Under the pieces are notes generated by a model that was not told the origin of the DNA, searched no databases, and worked only from the letters and a program-made list of their open reading frames with translations. Both the position numbers and the translations under genes were made by a program. From Halomonas sp. Bachu 37 (GTDB lineage: Bacteria > Pseudomonadota > Gammaproteobacteria > Pseudomonadales > Halomonadaceae), in assembly GCF_039691755.1 (NCBI RefSeq), contig NZ_CP137552.1, positions 2,852,001 to 2,916,000 of the forward strand: 64,000 nt of DNA, given 5' to 3'. This document shows, piece by piece, positions 50,888 through 59,114 of the stretch. The stretch's first letter is position 1, and each line of letters begins with the position of its first letter.

Positions 50888-51501
50888 GTCGAGCGTTCCT
50901 TGTGGCGCAAGCCGGCGAGGACCGTGCTGAGCAGCTGATCGAGTAATTCATCCACTTTCAACTGCTGGCCCTGCCAGTACCCCAGGCGTTCATTGAGGCC
51001 AAGCTGTACCAGGCCGTGAACACTCCCCCAGAGAGTTCGCCCCAGGCGCCTCGCCTCGAGATCGTCCAGGGCAGGCTGATAAGCCTTGAGCGTGTTTTCC
51101 ACCTGAGTGAACAGCGCCTCGATCAAGTCGCTCTGGCGCTGGTCCAGCTCGCCTTCCTGGGCCAGCGGGTAATCGAACAGCAGTTGCCAGCGAAAGCAAT
51201 CCGCTTCGGCGAAGTGCCAATAGGCGTGGGCCAGGGCGCGCAGCCACGGTTCAGGCGACGCGTCGTCCTCCAGCCCCGTGATCGCCTGTTGCAAGCGACC
51301 CAGCGACTCCACGTTGACGTGTTGCAGCAGGTTGTTGAAGCTACCGTAGAGCTTGAGCAGCGTACTCGGCGCGCAGCCCACCTCGCGAGCCAGGGCGCGC
51401 AGGGAAAGGGAATGCACCGGCCGCGATGACAGCCAGACATCACAGGCATGCATGACCTGTGCATGTAGCGCGTCGGGAGCGTGCTGTCGGGGACGGGCCA
51501 T
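50884..51501 (-). CDS. TetR-family transcriptional regulator
   Basis: The 205-residue protein has an N-terminal helix-turn-helix (SLSLRALAREVGCAPSTLLKLYGSFNNLL) and a ligand-binding region with FRWQLLFDYPL and WGSVHGLVQLGL, resembling the TetR WHG-type C-terminal domain. It overlaps the acyltransferase by four bases, so it may govern membrane-lipid remodelling. The ligand is unknown. ATG 51501 is preceded by GAGAGAGAG. Confidence 0.85.
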   Translation of the reverse strand: MARPRQHAPDALHAQVMHACDVWLSSRPVHSLSLRALAREVGCAPSTLLKLYGSFNNLLQHVNVESLGRLQQAITGLEDDASPEPWLRALAHAYWHFAEADCFRWQLLFDYPLAQEGELDQRQSDLIEALFTQVENTLKAYQPALDDLEARRLGRTLWGSVHGLVQLGLNERLGYWQGQQLKVDELLDQLLSTVLAGLRHKERST

Positions 51502-51685
51502 GGCTCTCTCTCGTGATCGACTACAAAGGGTTGTGCTCAACTGCAGCGGAAGCCGCCATTGCTGCTCTTTAGCGCAAACGATGGGTCATATAGGATACCC
51601 TACATCGAACAGTGTTTTCGATACCAGAAGCGGCAATATCCGCCAACTTTCATCGCGAGTCCGTTTTGCGGGCCAGGAGGTCTCG

Positions 51686-52360
51686 ATGACCGGACGCCTG
51701 CACGTCCACCGCTGTGACTTGACCCGGCTGCTCCCTCGGCTCGAGGCGGACGCTCCGCTGATCGAGTCTCCCAACCTGGCCCCGCGACGCGGTATTTCCG
51801 CCATCCGCCAGGAAGGGGGCAGTCTACGTCTGGGCGACATCTTCTGGGGGTTGACGCCACCCTGGCTGAAAGTCCTGGACCACGCCCCGCACTGCGCCCG
51901 GGCGGAATCGCTCGAGCAGCGCAGCATGTTCCGCGATGCATTCGCCGCACGGCGTTGCCTGGTGCCGGTCACCGGCATGTATGTGTGGAAGAACCAGCCA
52001 CGCGCCAAGCAGCCGTACCTGATCACCCAGGTGGAGCGCATGCCGTTGTTTCTGGCGGGGGTATGGTGCCGCTACCATACCAGCCTGACGGATTTCACCG
52101 ATTCCGCGGCGCTCGTCACGGTGCCTGCCAGTGCCTGGCTGACACCGCTTAGCGATCGTTTGCCCGCGATCATCGCATCCGACGATGCCGGCACCTGGCT
52201 GGACGCTCGAACACCGCCGGACATGGCGAAATCACTGTTGATGCCCGCCCCGATGGAACTATTGGGCGCGTTTCCGGTATCCAAGAAGGTCAATAATCCC
52301 GCCTACCAGTCATCGGATTGCGCCTATCCCATTGGCCCGATGCTGCGCTGGGCTTCGTAA
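51686..52360 (+). CDS. SRAP-fold (YedK/HMCES-like) protein lacking catalytic residues
   Basis: SRAP proteins cross-link abasic sites in ssDNA through Cys2. The fold is clear: SPNLAPRR for NxxPT/AP, FWGLTPPW, ARAES, F-x-x-A-F-x-x-RRCLVPVTGMYVWK, FLAGVW and SDRLPAI. The active-site residues are changed: Cys2 is Thr (MTGRL), the Asn of NARAE is Cys70, the Glu of GFYEWK is Val100, and the His of iHDRMP is Ser156. ATG 51686 has a strong CAGGAGG eight bases before it, and no upstream MCGR start is present. It is 14 bases ahead of the pitrilysin-like gene, probably one operon. Confidence 0.85.
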   Translation: MTGRLHVHRCDLTRLLPRLEADAPLIESPNLAPRRGISAIRQEGGSLRLGDIFWGLTPPWLKVLDHAPHCARAESLEQRSMFRDAFAARRCLVPVTGMYVWKNQPRAKQPYLITQVERMPLFLAGVWCRYHTSLTDFTDSAALVTVPASAWLTPLSDRLPAIIASDDAGTWLDARTPPDMAKSLLMPAPMELLGAFPVSKKVNNPAYQSSDCAYPIGPMLRWAS

Positions 52361-52374
52361 AGACAGGAGCTGTG

Positions 52375-55215
52375 ATGCCTTATCCTCCCCGCCCGCTGGG
52401 CCGGCCCCACCGCCTGATCCCGATGCTATCCGTCATTCTGTTGGTGAGCGCTTCCTGGCCGGGCATCGCCCTGGCAGAGAAGGGTCTGGCCGACGTGACG
52501 ACGCCAGTGGTCAGCCCCTACGATAGCCGCGAGTACCGGATACTGGAATTGGAGAACGGCCTCACCGCGCTGTTGATCAGCGATCCCGAGGCCGACAAGG
52601 CAGCCGCGTCGATGAATATCGACGTCGGCAGTGCCCAGGACCCAGACGACCTCCAGGGCCTGGCGCACTTTCTGGAACACATGCTGTTCCTGGGCACCGA
52701 AAGCTATCCCGAATCGGATGCCTACCAGAGCTATATCACCCGTCACGCCGGCAGTCACAACGCCTTTACCGCCCAGCAGGACACCAATTATTTTTTCGAC
52801 ATCGAGCCATCCGCGCTGCCCGGCGCCCTCGACCGCTTCAGCGAATTCTTCATTTCACCGCTTTTCAACGCCGACCAGCTGGAAAGCGAGCGCAACATCG
52901 TCCATTCCGAATACATGGCGCGCATTCGCGATGAAGGGCGACGGGAAAACGATGTCCTGAACCAGCTACTGAACCCCGAAAATCCGACAACCGGCTTTGC
53001 CGTGGGCAGCCGTGAAACGCTGGCCAGTCCACCGGCAGGCGAACCTAGCCTGCGCGAGCGCGTCATGGACTTCTACCATGCCTATTACGATGCCAACGTG
53101 ATGCACCTGGCTGTCGTCGCGCCGCAACCGCTGGATGAACTGGAGACACTAATACTGGATCGCTTTACCGGCATCGCCGATCGCGACCTGGAACGCCCGG
53201 TAGTCGAAGCTCCTCTGGCGAAGACGGATACCCTGCCCCGCTACGCCGAAGTCCAGTCGATACGCGACAGCCGCCAGCTGCGTTTCTTCTTCCCCGTCCC
53301 CGACCCCACCAGCGACTATCGCCACAAGCCTTCGTCCCTCATCGCCCACCTGCTGGGTCACGAGGGCGAAGGTAGCCTGCTGGCGGTACTGCGCCAGGCG
53401 GGTCTGGCCGACGCTCTGAGCACCGGTGTCGGTCGTGCCGACGGCCAGGATGCGCTGTTTACGGTCACCATCAGCCTGACCCCCGAGGGAGCCGAGCGAA
53501 TCGAGGATATCGAGGCCACCCTGTTTGCCGCAATCGAGCAGATTCGCGAAAGCGGTCTGGAGCAGTGGCGCTACCAGGAACAGGCGAAGCTGGCGGAGCA
53601 GAGCTTTCGTTTTCAGCAACATGGCGCACCCCAGCAGGAAGCCACGCGGCTCGCCATGAGCCTGTCGCGCTATCCGGTGGAGGATGTCCAGTACGCGCCC
53701 TACCGCATGGAGGGATTCGATCGAGAACGAGTAAGCCCGTACCTCGACGCCTTGCGCCCCGATAACCTGATCCGTCTGTACATTGGCCCCGAGGTGGCAG
53801 GCGACACCCCTTCGCCCTGGTTCAACGCCCCCTGGAACGAACTCGAAACGCCGACTCCCGGCACGGCCCTCGGCGGGCTGGCGCTGCCCGAGCCCAACCC
53901 CTATATCGCCGAAGACCTGACCTTGCTGAACGGTTACAACGCCCTGCCCCGCGTACTGATCGACGAGCCGGCGCTCACGTTGTGGCACAAGCAGGACGAC
54001 ACCTTCGACACCCCCAAGGTCGAGTGGCGCTTCAGCCTGCAAAACCCCACTGCCAACTACTCCGCCGAGGAAGCGGTGCTGGCGCGGCTGCTGGCCGGCT
54101 GGCTTAATGACAGCCTCAACCAGACGCTCTATCCCGCTTGGCTTGCCGGCCAGGCCGCCAATGCCTACGCGCATTCCCGCGGCATCACCCTGGCATTTTC
54201 CGGCTGGCGCGACGGTCAGGCACCGCTGGTGGAGGAAGTGCTCGAGCAACTCGAATCCGGGCGAATCGACCCCGCCTCCTTCGAGCGGGTTCGCTACCAA
54301 CTGCAACGCGAATGGCGCAATGCTCCCCAGGCCTCGCTATACAGCCAGGCGAGCCGCACCCTCGGCGAGGCGTTGCTCACCCCGCAATGGTCTTTCGCAG
54401 ATATGCTCGAGGCCAGCGAACGGCTGACCCTGTTTAACCTTCGCGACTTTCGTCAACGCTTCATGGACGACTTGCATGTCGATGCCATGGCGGTCGGCAA
54501 TCTGGGTTCCGGCCATGCCATCGAGTTGACCCGGCGAGTCGAAGAACTGTTGACGCCCCGCCTGTCACGAGAGGAAGTCGGTAGCCTGACGCCGCTGGCA
54601 GTGGGCGAAGAGCCCCCGATACTGCACCCCCATAGCGAGCGCGAGGAGTCGCTGGTACTGCATTACCTGCAAGGCAGCCAGCGCACGCTCGAGGAGCAAG
54701 CCGAGATGAGCGTCCTGGCTCAATGGCTGCAGAGCCCCTTCTACCAGCGTCTACGAACCGAGGAGCAGTTGGGCTACGTGGTCAATGCCGCCTACTCGCC
54801 GCTGCTCGATGCGCCGGGAATCGCCCTGGTCGTGCAGTCATCGGATGCGGATAGCGACACCATCGCCGAACGCATCGAAGCGTTTCTGGCCCAGACCGGC
54901 ATGCGTCTTGAAGCACTAGACGATGAAGCACTGGCGCCCTATCGCCAAGCCGTTCATGACTGCCTGACGCAACGCGACACCAGCCTGGCGGGCATGGCGA
55001 ATCGTTTTTGGCAGGCGACCGTCATGGAGGATGTGGCTTTCGATCATCAACAGCGGCGCGCCAATCTGGCCCTGGAAGTCAGCGTGGAAGCCCTGCGCGA
55101 CCAATGGGAGACCTGGCGCTCGCAGGCTCTGGAAATCCGCTTCGACCCCGATGACGCTCCCAGCGATATCCAGCCCTTCCGCGATTCCCGAGAACCGCTA
55201 CCCGAAGGATCGTAA
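52375..55215 (+). CDS. ptrA: Pitrilysin-like (M16) zinc metalloprotease
   Basis: It is probably a periplasmic peptidase. The 946-residue protein has a signal peptide (hydrophobic LSVILLVSASWPGIALA) and four M16 repeats. The inverted zinc motif is HFLEH (His98, Glu101, His102), with a downstream Glu179 in VHSEYM at the distance seen in pitrilysin. TEEQLGYVV lies in the C-terminal half. ATG 52375 has CAGGAG upstream. Close spacing with the SRAP-like gene suggests co-transcription. It is convergent with sbcB. Confidence 0.9.
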   Translation: MPYPPRPLGRPHRLIPMLSVILLVSASWPGIALAEKGLADVTTPVVSPYDSREYRILELENGLTALLISDPEADKAAASMNIDVGSAQDPDDLQGLAHFLEHMLFLGTESYPESDAYQSYITRHAGSHNAFTAQQDTNYFFDIEPSALPGALDRFSEFFISPLFNADQLESERNIVHSEYMARIRDEGRRENDVLNQLLNPENPTTGFAVGSRETLASPPAGEPSLRERVMDFYHAYYDANVMHLAVVAPQPLDELETLILDRFTGIADRDLERPVVEAPLAKTDTLPRYAEVQSIRDSRQLRFFFPVPDPTSDYRHKPSSLIAHLLGHEGEGSLLAVLRQAGLADALSTGVGRADGQDALFTVTISLTPEGAERIEDIEATLFAAIEQIRESGLEQWRYQEQAKLAEQSFRFQQHGAPQQEATRLAMSLSRYPVEDVQYAPYRMEGFDRERVSPYLDALRPDNLIRLYIGPEVAGDTPSPWFNAPWNELETPTPGTALGGLALPEPNPYIAEDLTLLNGYNALPRVLIDEPALTLWHKQDDTFDTPKVEWRFSLQNPTANYSAEEAVLARLLAGWLNDSLNQTLYPAWLAGQAANAYAHSRGITLAFSGWRDGQAPLVEEVLEQLESGRIDPASFERVRYQLQREWRNAPQASLYSQASRTLGEALLTPQWSFADMLEASERLTLFNLRDFRQRFMDDLHVDAMAVGNLGSGHAIELTRRVEELLTPRLSREEVGSLTPLAVGEEPPILHPHSEREESLVLHYLQGSQRTLEEQAEMSVLAQWLQSPFYQRLRTEEQLGYVVNAAYSPLLDAPGIALVVQSSDADSDTIAERIEAFLAQTGMRLEALDDEALAPYRQAVHDCLTQRDTSLAGMANRFWQATVMEDVAFDHQQRRANLALEVSVEALRDQWETWRSQALEIRFDPDDAPSDIQPFRDSREPLPEGS

Positions 55216-55233
55216 ATCACTGACGCCCGGGCC

Positions 55234-56763
55234 TTACTGATCGAAGGCCTGGGCGGGCACGATCGACTCCACGTACATCACCAGTTCCTCGAGAATCCGG
55301 CGTTCGCGCTCGCTCAGGGGCTGGTGGTTGTAACGCTCGATTTCCCGGGCGAAACCCTGCAGCGTCAGCCCCGCCTGGGTGGCGTCGTTCATGCGCGCCC
55401 AGCGAAATGCCTCCCACTGAGCGGCCTCTTCGCCCTCCAGGGTCTCCAGATAACTCCTCGCCCGATAACGAAACAGCATTTCCTCCAGACGGGCATCCTG
55501 AAAAGCAAACCGTTTGCCTACCAGGTCCCAGGCCGGGGTTTCCCGGGCCTGCTGCATCTGCTGGCGATCCGCGGCGGAGAAGAAGCCGCCCGAGTAGAGC
55601 ATCAAGTCGGGGTCTTCCACCTCGTCCCCCAGCGGCGCGTTGAACACTTCCGCCACCTTGGCGGCAACGCCCGCTGCTTCGCGCAGCATCTTCCAATGGC
55701 GACGGCAGGTGGCCATGTCGAGGCCCAGCCGAGCGACGATCGCGCCGTATTCGCCCTTGTTCGGCCCTTGGGTATCCTTGAGTACCGTTGCCGGAAAAAT
55801 TACCGGACAGCGATTGATGTGAACCACTTTAAGCGGAATACGCGCTTCCCCCTCGGCCAGATCCTGATGGCTGACAAAGACACGTTGGCGAATCTCCTCC
55901 GCTGTCAGTGACAATAGCGCCCCGGGATCGACACTCAAGTCATAGACGATCACGCCATTGGGGTTGGTGGGATGCTCCGCCAACGGCATCACCAGGGCGC
56001 TGCAACTGCGGCTCGCCGGGTAGCGGCGGGAAATATGCAACAAGGGCTTGCCGCTTGGCAAATCGATCTGGCGGGCCACCGCACGTTTGCCGCGCAGCCC
56101 CAGCAGATAGTCGAACAATCGGGGATTCTGCTTCTTCAACAGGCGCGCCAGCGCTATGGTGGCGCGCACATCGGCCACCGCGTCGTGGGCGCCTTCGTGG
56201 GCGATACCGTTGGCCGCGGTGAGGTGTTCCAGCTTGAAACTCGGGCAGCCGTCTTCGCGTTGCGGCCAGGAGATGCCCTCGGGGCGCAGCGTGTGAAACG
56301 CCCGTACCACATCGATCAGGTCCCAGCGCGAATTACCGTTCTGCCACTCGCGAGCATAGGGGTCGAGCAGGTTACGATAGAACAGATGACGCGTGATTTC
56401 ATCGTCGAAACGCAGGCTGTTGTAGCCGACCACGCAAGTGCCGGGCTCGCTCATGACGGCGGAGATGGCACCGGCGAACTCGGCTTCAGGCAGCCCCTTG
56501 CGGCGTGCCTGCTGGGGCGTGATGCCGGTGATCAGACAGGCGGCGGGGTGCGGCAGATAATCGTCAGCGGGCTTGCAGTACAATTCGATGGGGTCGCCGA
56601 TTTCGTTGAAATCGGCATCGGTACGCAACGCCGCGAACTGGGCGGGACGATCACGGCGCGGATCGGCTCCAAAGGTCTCGTAATCGTGCCAAAGAAAACT
56701 GGTCGGTGCGGCTGGGGACTGGGCCATGTGCTCTTTCTGCGCCATGTACTCTTTCTGTGCCAT
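55234..56763 (-). CDS. sbcB: Exodeoxyribonuclease I
   Basis: This 3'-to-5' ssDNA exonuclease acts in repair. The 509-residue DnaQ-fold protein has WHDYETFGADPRRDRPAQFA (exonuclease motif I), VGYNSLRFDDEITRHLFYRN (motif II) and HDAVADVRATIALARL (motif III). The C-terminal SH3-like and helical domains are full length. The first codons are a near-duplicated 18-bp unit giving three possible ATGs (56763, 56745, 56727). GGAG stands nine bases before the first. Confidence 0.95.
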   Translation of the reverse strand: MAQKEYMAQKEHMAQSPAAPTSFLWHDYETFGADPRRDRPAQFAALRTDADFNEIGDPIELYCKPADDYLPHPAACLITGITPQQARRKGLPEAEFAGAISAVMSEPGTCVVGYNSLRFDDEITRHLFYRNLLDPYAREWQNGNSRWDLIDVVRAFHTLRPEGISWPQREDGCPSFKLEHLTAANGIAHEGAHDAVADVRATIALARLLKKQNPRLFDYLLGLRGKRAVARQIDLPSGKPLLHISRRYPASRSCSALVMPLAEHPTNPNGVIVYDLSVDPGALLSLTAEEIRQRVFVSHQDLAEGEARIPLKVVHINRCPVIFPATVLKDTQGPNKGEYGAIVARLGLDMATCRRHWKMLREAAGVAAKVAEVFNAPLGDEVEDPDLMLYSGGFFSAADRQQMQQARETPAWDLVGKRFAFQDARLEEMLFRYRARSYLETLEGEEAAQWEAFRWARMNDATQAGLTLQGFAREIERYNHQPLSERERRILEELVMYVESIVPAQAFDQ

Positions 56764-56768
56764 GTACT
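56723..56768. repeat. 18-bp tandem repeat at the sbcB start
   Basis: Two 18-bp units (56723-56740 and 56741-56758, 16 of 18 identical) and a third partial unit (from 56759) each contain a start codon. They add MAQKEY/MAQKEH before the conserved part of SbcB. Confidence 0.85.
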
Positions 56769-56834
56769 GGGCACTCCGCTAGGCAAGGAAAACCCAAGCC
56801 TAGCATACCCGCCTTCCACGCCCGAGCCTCGCCT

Positions 56835-57086
56835 TCAGCTTTTGGGCAGCGTCACGTTCAGCTCCAGCACCGAGCAGTTGTCTTCGCTGTCCAGCGATAT
56901 CTGGATGGCGTCATCGTCGACATGCACGTAGCGCCGAATCACTTCCAGCAGCTCACGCTCCAGCAGCGGCATGTAGTCGGGTTGACCCCGCTGGCTGCGC
57001 TGATGTGCCACGATGATCTGAAGACGTTCCTTGGCCACCGAGGCGGATTTCTTGCGCTCGCGCTTCAAGAACTCCAGCAGTTTCAT
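56835..57086 (-). CDS. minE: Cell division topological specificity factor MinE
   Basis: It drives pole-to-pole oscillation of MinCD by stimulating the MinD ATPase. The 83-residue protein has the N-terminal [23 protein letters not shown] with the MinD-binding helix, and the C-terminal dimerisation domain ([18 protein letters not shown]). ATG 57086 overlaps the minD stop by four bases. Confidence 0.96.
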   Translation of the reverse strand: MKLLEFLKRERKKSASVAKERLQIIVAHQRSQRGQPDYMPLLERELLEVIRRYVHVDDDAIQISLDSEDNCSVLELNVTLPKS

Positions 57087-57901
57087 CGACGACCTCCCCC
57101 GAACACGCGGCTCAGCAGTCCTTTTCTCTGGTACTCATGAAAACGTAGCGGCACTTCCTCACCCAGCAAGCGCGATACCGTGTCGGTATAGGCCTGGCCG
57201 GCATCGCTATTGGCGTCATGGGTAACCGGCACGCCCTGGTTGGAGGCACGCAGCACGGCTTCGGATTCGGGTATCAGCCCCAGCAGGTCGATGGCCAGAA
57301 TCTCGCGAATATCCTCCAGGGTGAGCATGTCCCCCGAGGTGACCCGGCTCGGGTTGTAACGCGTGATCAACAAGTGCTCCTTGATCCGGTCGTTACCCTG
57401 CTCGGCCCGCCGGGTCTTCGACGCCAGCAAGCCCAGAATGCGATCGGAATCGCGTACCGAGGAAACTTCCGGGTTGGTCACCACGATAGCCTCATCGGCG
57501 AAGTACATGGCCAGCTGGGCGCCGCGCTCGATTCCCGCCGGTGAGTCGCAGAGGATGAAGTCGAAATCCGCCCGGAGCTTCTCGAGCACTTCCTCCACGC
57601 CTTCGGGGGTCAGTGCATCCTTGTCTCGAGTTTGCGAGGCGGGAAGAATGAAGAGATTCTCGACGCGCTTGTCACGAATCAGGGCTTGATTGAGCCCCGC
57701 TTCTCCCTGGATGACATTCACCAGGTCATAGACGACACGCCTCTCGCATCCCATGATGAGATCGAGGTTACGCAGCCCGACATCGAAATCGATAACGACG
57801 GTTTTCTTTCCGCGTAACGCAAGTCCGGTGGAAATAGCCGCTGCGCTCGTGGTCTTGCCCACGCCGCCTTTTCCGGAGGTCACGACAATGATCTTGGCCA
57901 A
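57083..57901 (-). CDS. minD: Septum site-determining ATPase MinD
   Basis: It recruits MinC to the membrane and oscillates with MinE. The 272-residue protein has the deviant Walker [35 protein letters not shown] and the C-terminal amphipathic membrane helix ([11 protein letters not shown]). The start codon is TTG 57901, eight bases after AAAGGAA, giving [13 protein letters not shown] as in Escherichia coli (MARII). A 200-base gap with an AT-rich centre separates it from minC; no strong promoter was identified there. Confidence 0.97.
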   Translation of the reverse strand: MAKIIVVTSGKGGVGKTTSAAAISTGLALRGKKTVVIDFDVGLRNLDLIMGCERRVVYDLVNVIQGEAGLNQALIRDKRVENLFILPASQTRDKDALTPEGVEEVLEKLRADFDFILCDSPAGIERGAQLAMYFADEAIVVTNPEVSSVRDSDRILGLLASKTRRAEQGNDRIKEHLLITRYNPSRVTSGDMLTLEDIREILAIDLLGLIPESEAVLRASNQGVPVTHDANSDAGQAYTDTVSRLLGEEVPLRFHEYQRKGLLSRVFGGGRR

Positions 57902-58101
57902 GATAAGTTTCCTTTACTGAAAACATGCAAATGGACGGTACGCCCGTACTCGATTGCTGCCGAAAATGGCAGGCGCCGGTTCGAAGGCTACCCTTTGAAT
58001 TCGTCGTCAATCTGAACGCTTACTTAACTTATGTTATTAACACCCTACTGTAGCCGATTTTGACTCTTGACGTCGCCAGCCTGCCGAGTCCACCGGGCAA
58101 C

Positions 58102-58854
58102 CTAAGTCAAGGAGAGTATCTCCAGCTGCTCGTCGACAAAACGCACTTCGGCCGGCGCTCCCAGCAAGCGTGAATCGATATCCTCCAGGCGCTTGTAGTT
58201 ACCGGCCACCGAAAGCAGTTCTGCGTGGAGCTCACGGCAGTAGACACCCGCGGCGGTATTGCCATGGATCCCCGCCAAGGCTCGGCCACGCAGGGCGCCA
58301 TAGACGTGGATACTGCCGGCGGCCAGCACTTCCGCACCGGCATTCACCGCGCCGATCACCACCAGGTCGCCGTCGGCGGCACTGACCTGCTGGCCCGAGC
58401 GAACCGTGCCTCGGTAGAGCCGAGTACCGTTACCCGCCGTGCCGAGCGCGGGTGCAAGTTCCGGTTCGGTAGTTCCGCTCGGCTTCTGACCGGCGCCGTC
58501 CACGCTTTCCAGTGTGCGGGCACGCCCTGCGTCCGCGGGTGGGAACCAGCCCAGCCCCAACGCCCAGGCGGACTGCTTGACGGGTTCGGGGCCGCCGCGC
58601 ACCGCCACCGGCAAGAGCTTGTGATCGCGGCAGACGGCACAGATACGCTCCAGAGCCAGGTGCGGCTCACCGAGTTTTTCCACACTGAGCACGACCGGTG
58701 TATGCTGGAAGAACGCCGGTGACTGGGTGAGCTTGCCGGCGAGCTGACGACGAATACTCTCCGGGTCGGCACTGCTCAGCTCCATGATCGTCATCGGCAA
58801 CATGCCGCCCTTGAAGGTAAAGGCCATCTCGGCACTATCCACATTGAGGCTCAT
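58102..58854 (-). CDS. minC: Septum site-determining protein MinC
   Basis: It inhibits FtsZ ring formation at the poles. The 250-residue protein has an N-terminal FtsZ-interacting domain and a Pro/Gly/Glu-rich linker (near residues 105-135). The C-terminal beta-helix contains the signatures YRGTVRSGQQVSAADGDLVV and GAEVLAAGSIHVYGALRGRA. ATG 58854 has GGAG upstream. The upstream gap (58855-59114) toward the divergent DUF349 gene holds no other gene; TTGACA at 59026-59031 may serve the latter. Confidence 0.93.
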   Translation of the reverse strand: MSLNVDSAEMAFTFKGGMLPMTIMELSSADPESIRRQLAGKLTQSPAFFQHTPVVLSVEKLGEPHLALERICAVCRDHKLLPVAVRGGPEPVKQSAWALGLGWFPPADAGRARTLESVDGAGQKPSGTTEPELAPALGTAGNGTRLYRGTVRSGQQVSAADGDLVVIGAVNAGAEVLAAGSIHVYGALRGRALAGIHGNTAAGVYCRELHAELLSVAGNYKRLEDIDSRLLGAPAEVRFVDEQLEILSLT

Positions 58855-59114
58855 GGCCGAACTCCACGTCATGTTCAGGTAAAATAAGGGTAGTGCATTG
58901 GAAGCTATCGGGATGCTCGGTTTTCTCCACCGGTCACAGCGAATACCGCTTCAACAATACCCATTGAAGGCAACGCTAAGCGACAGCGACGATGACTGCA
59001 ACTGCTGAATGGAATTAACGCCGGATTGACAGCGCCATGGCAGCTACAACCATCATTTCGTCACACATGGCTTGCCATTTTTCTCATGCTACGTGCCTTA
59101 CAGCAGGATGATCC

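Noticed and set aside
54107..54437. Extra plus-strand frames inside the pitrilysin-like gene
   Set aside because: They are frame shadows of the long protease gene with no start signals.
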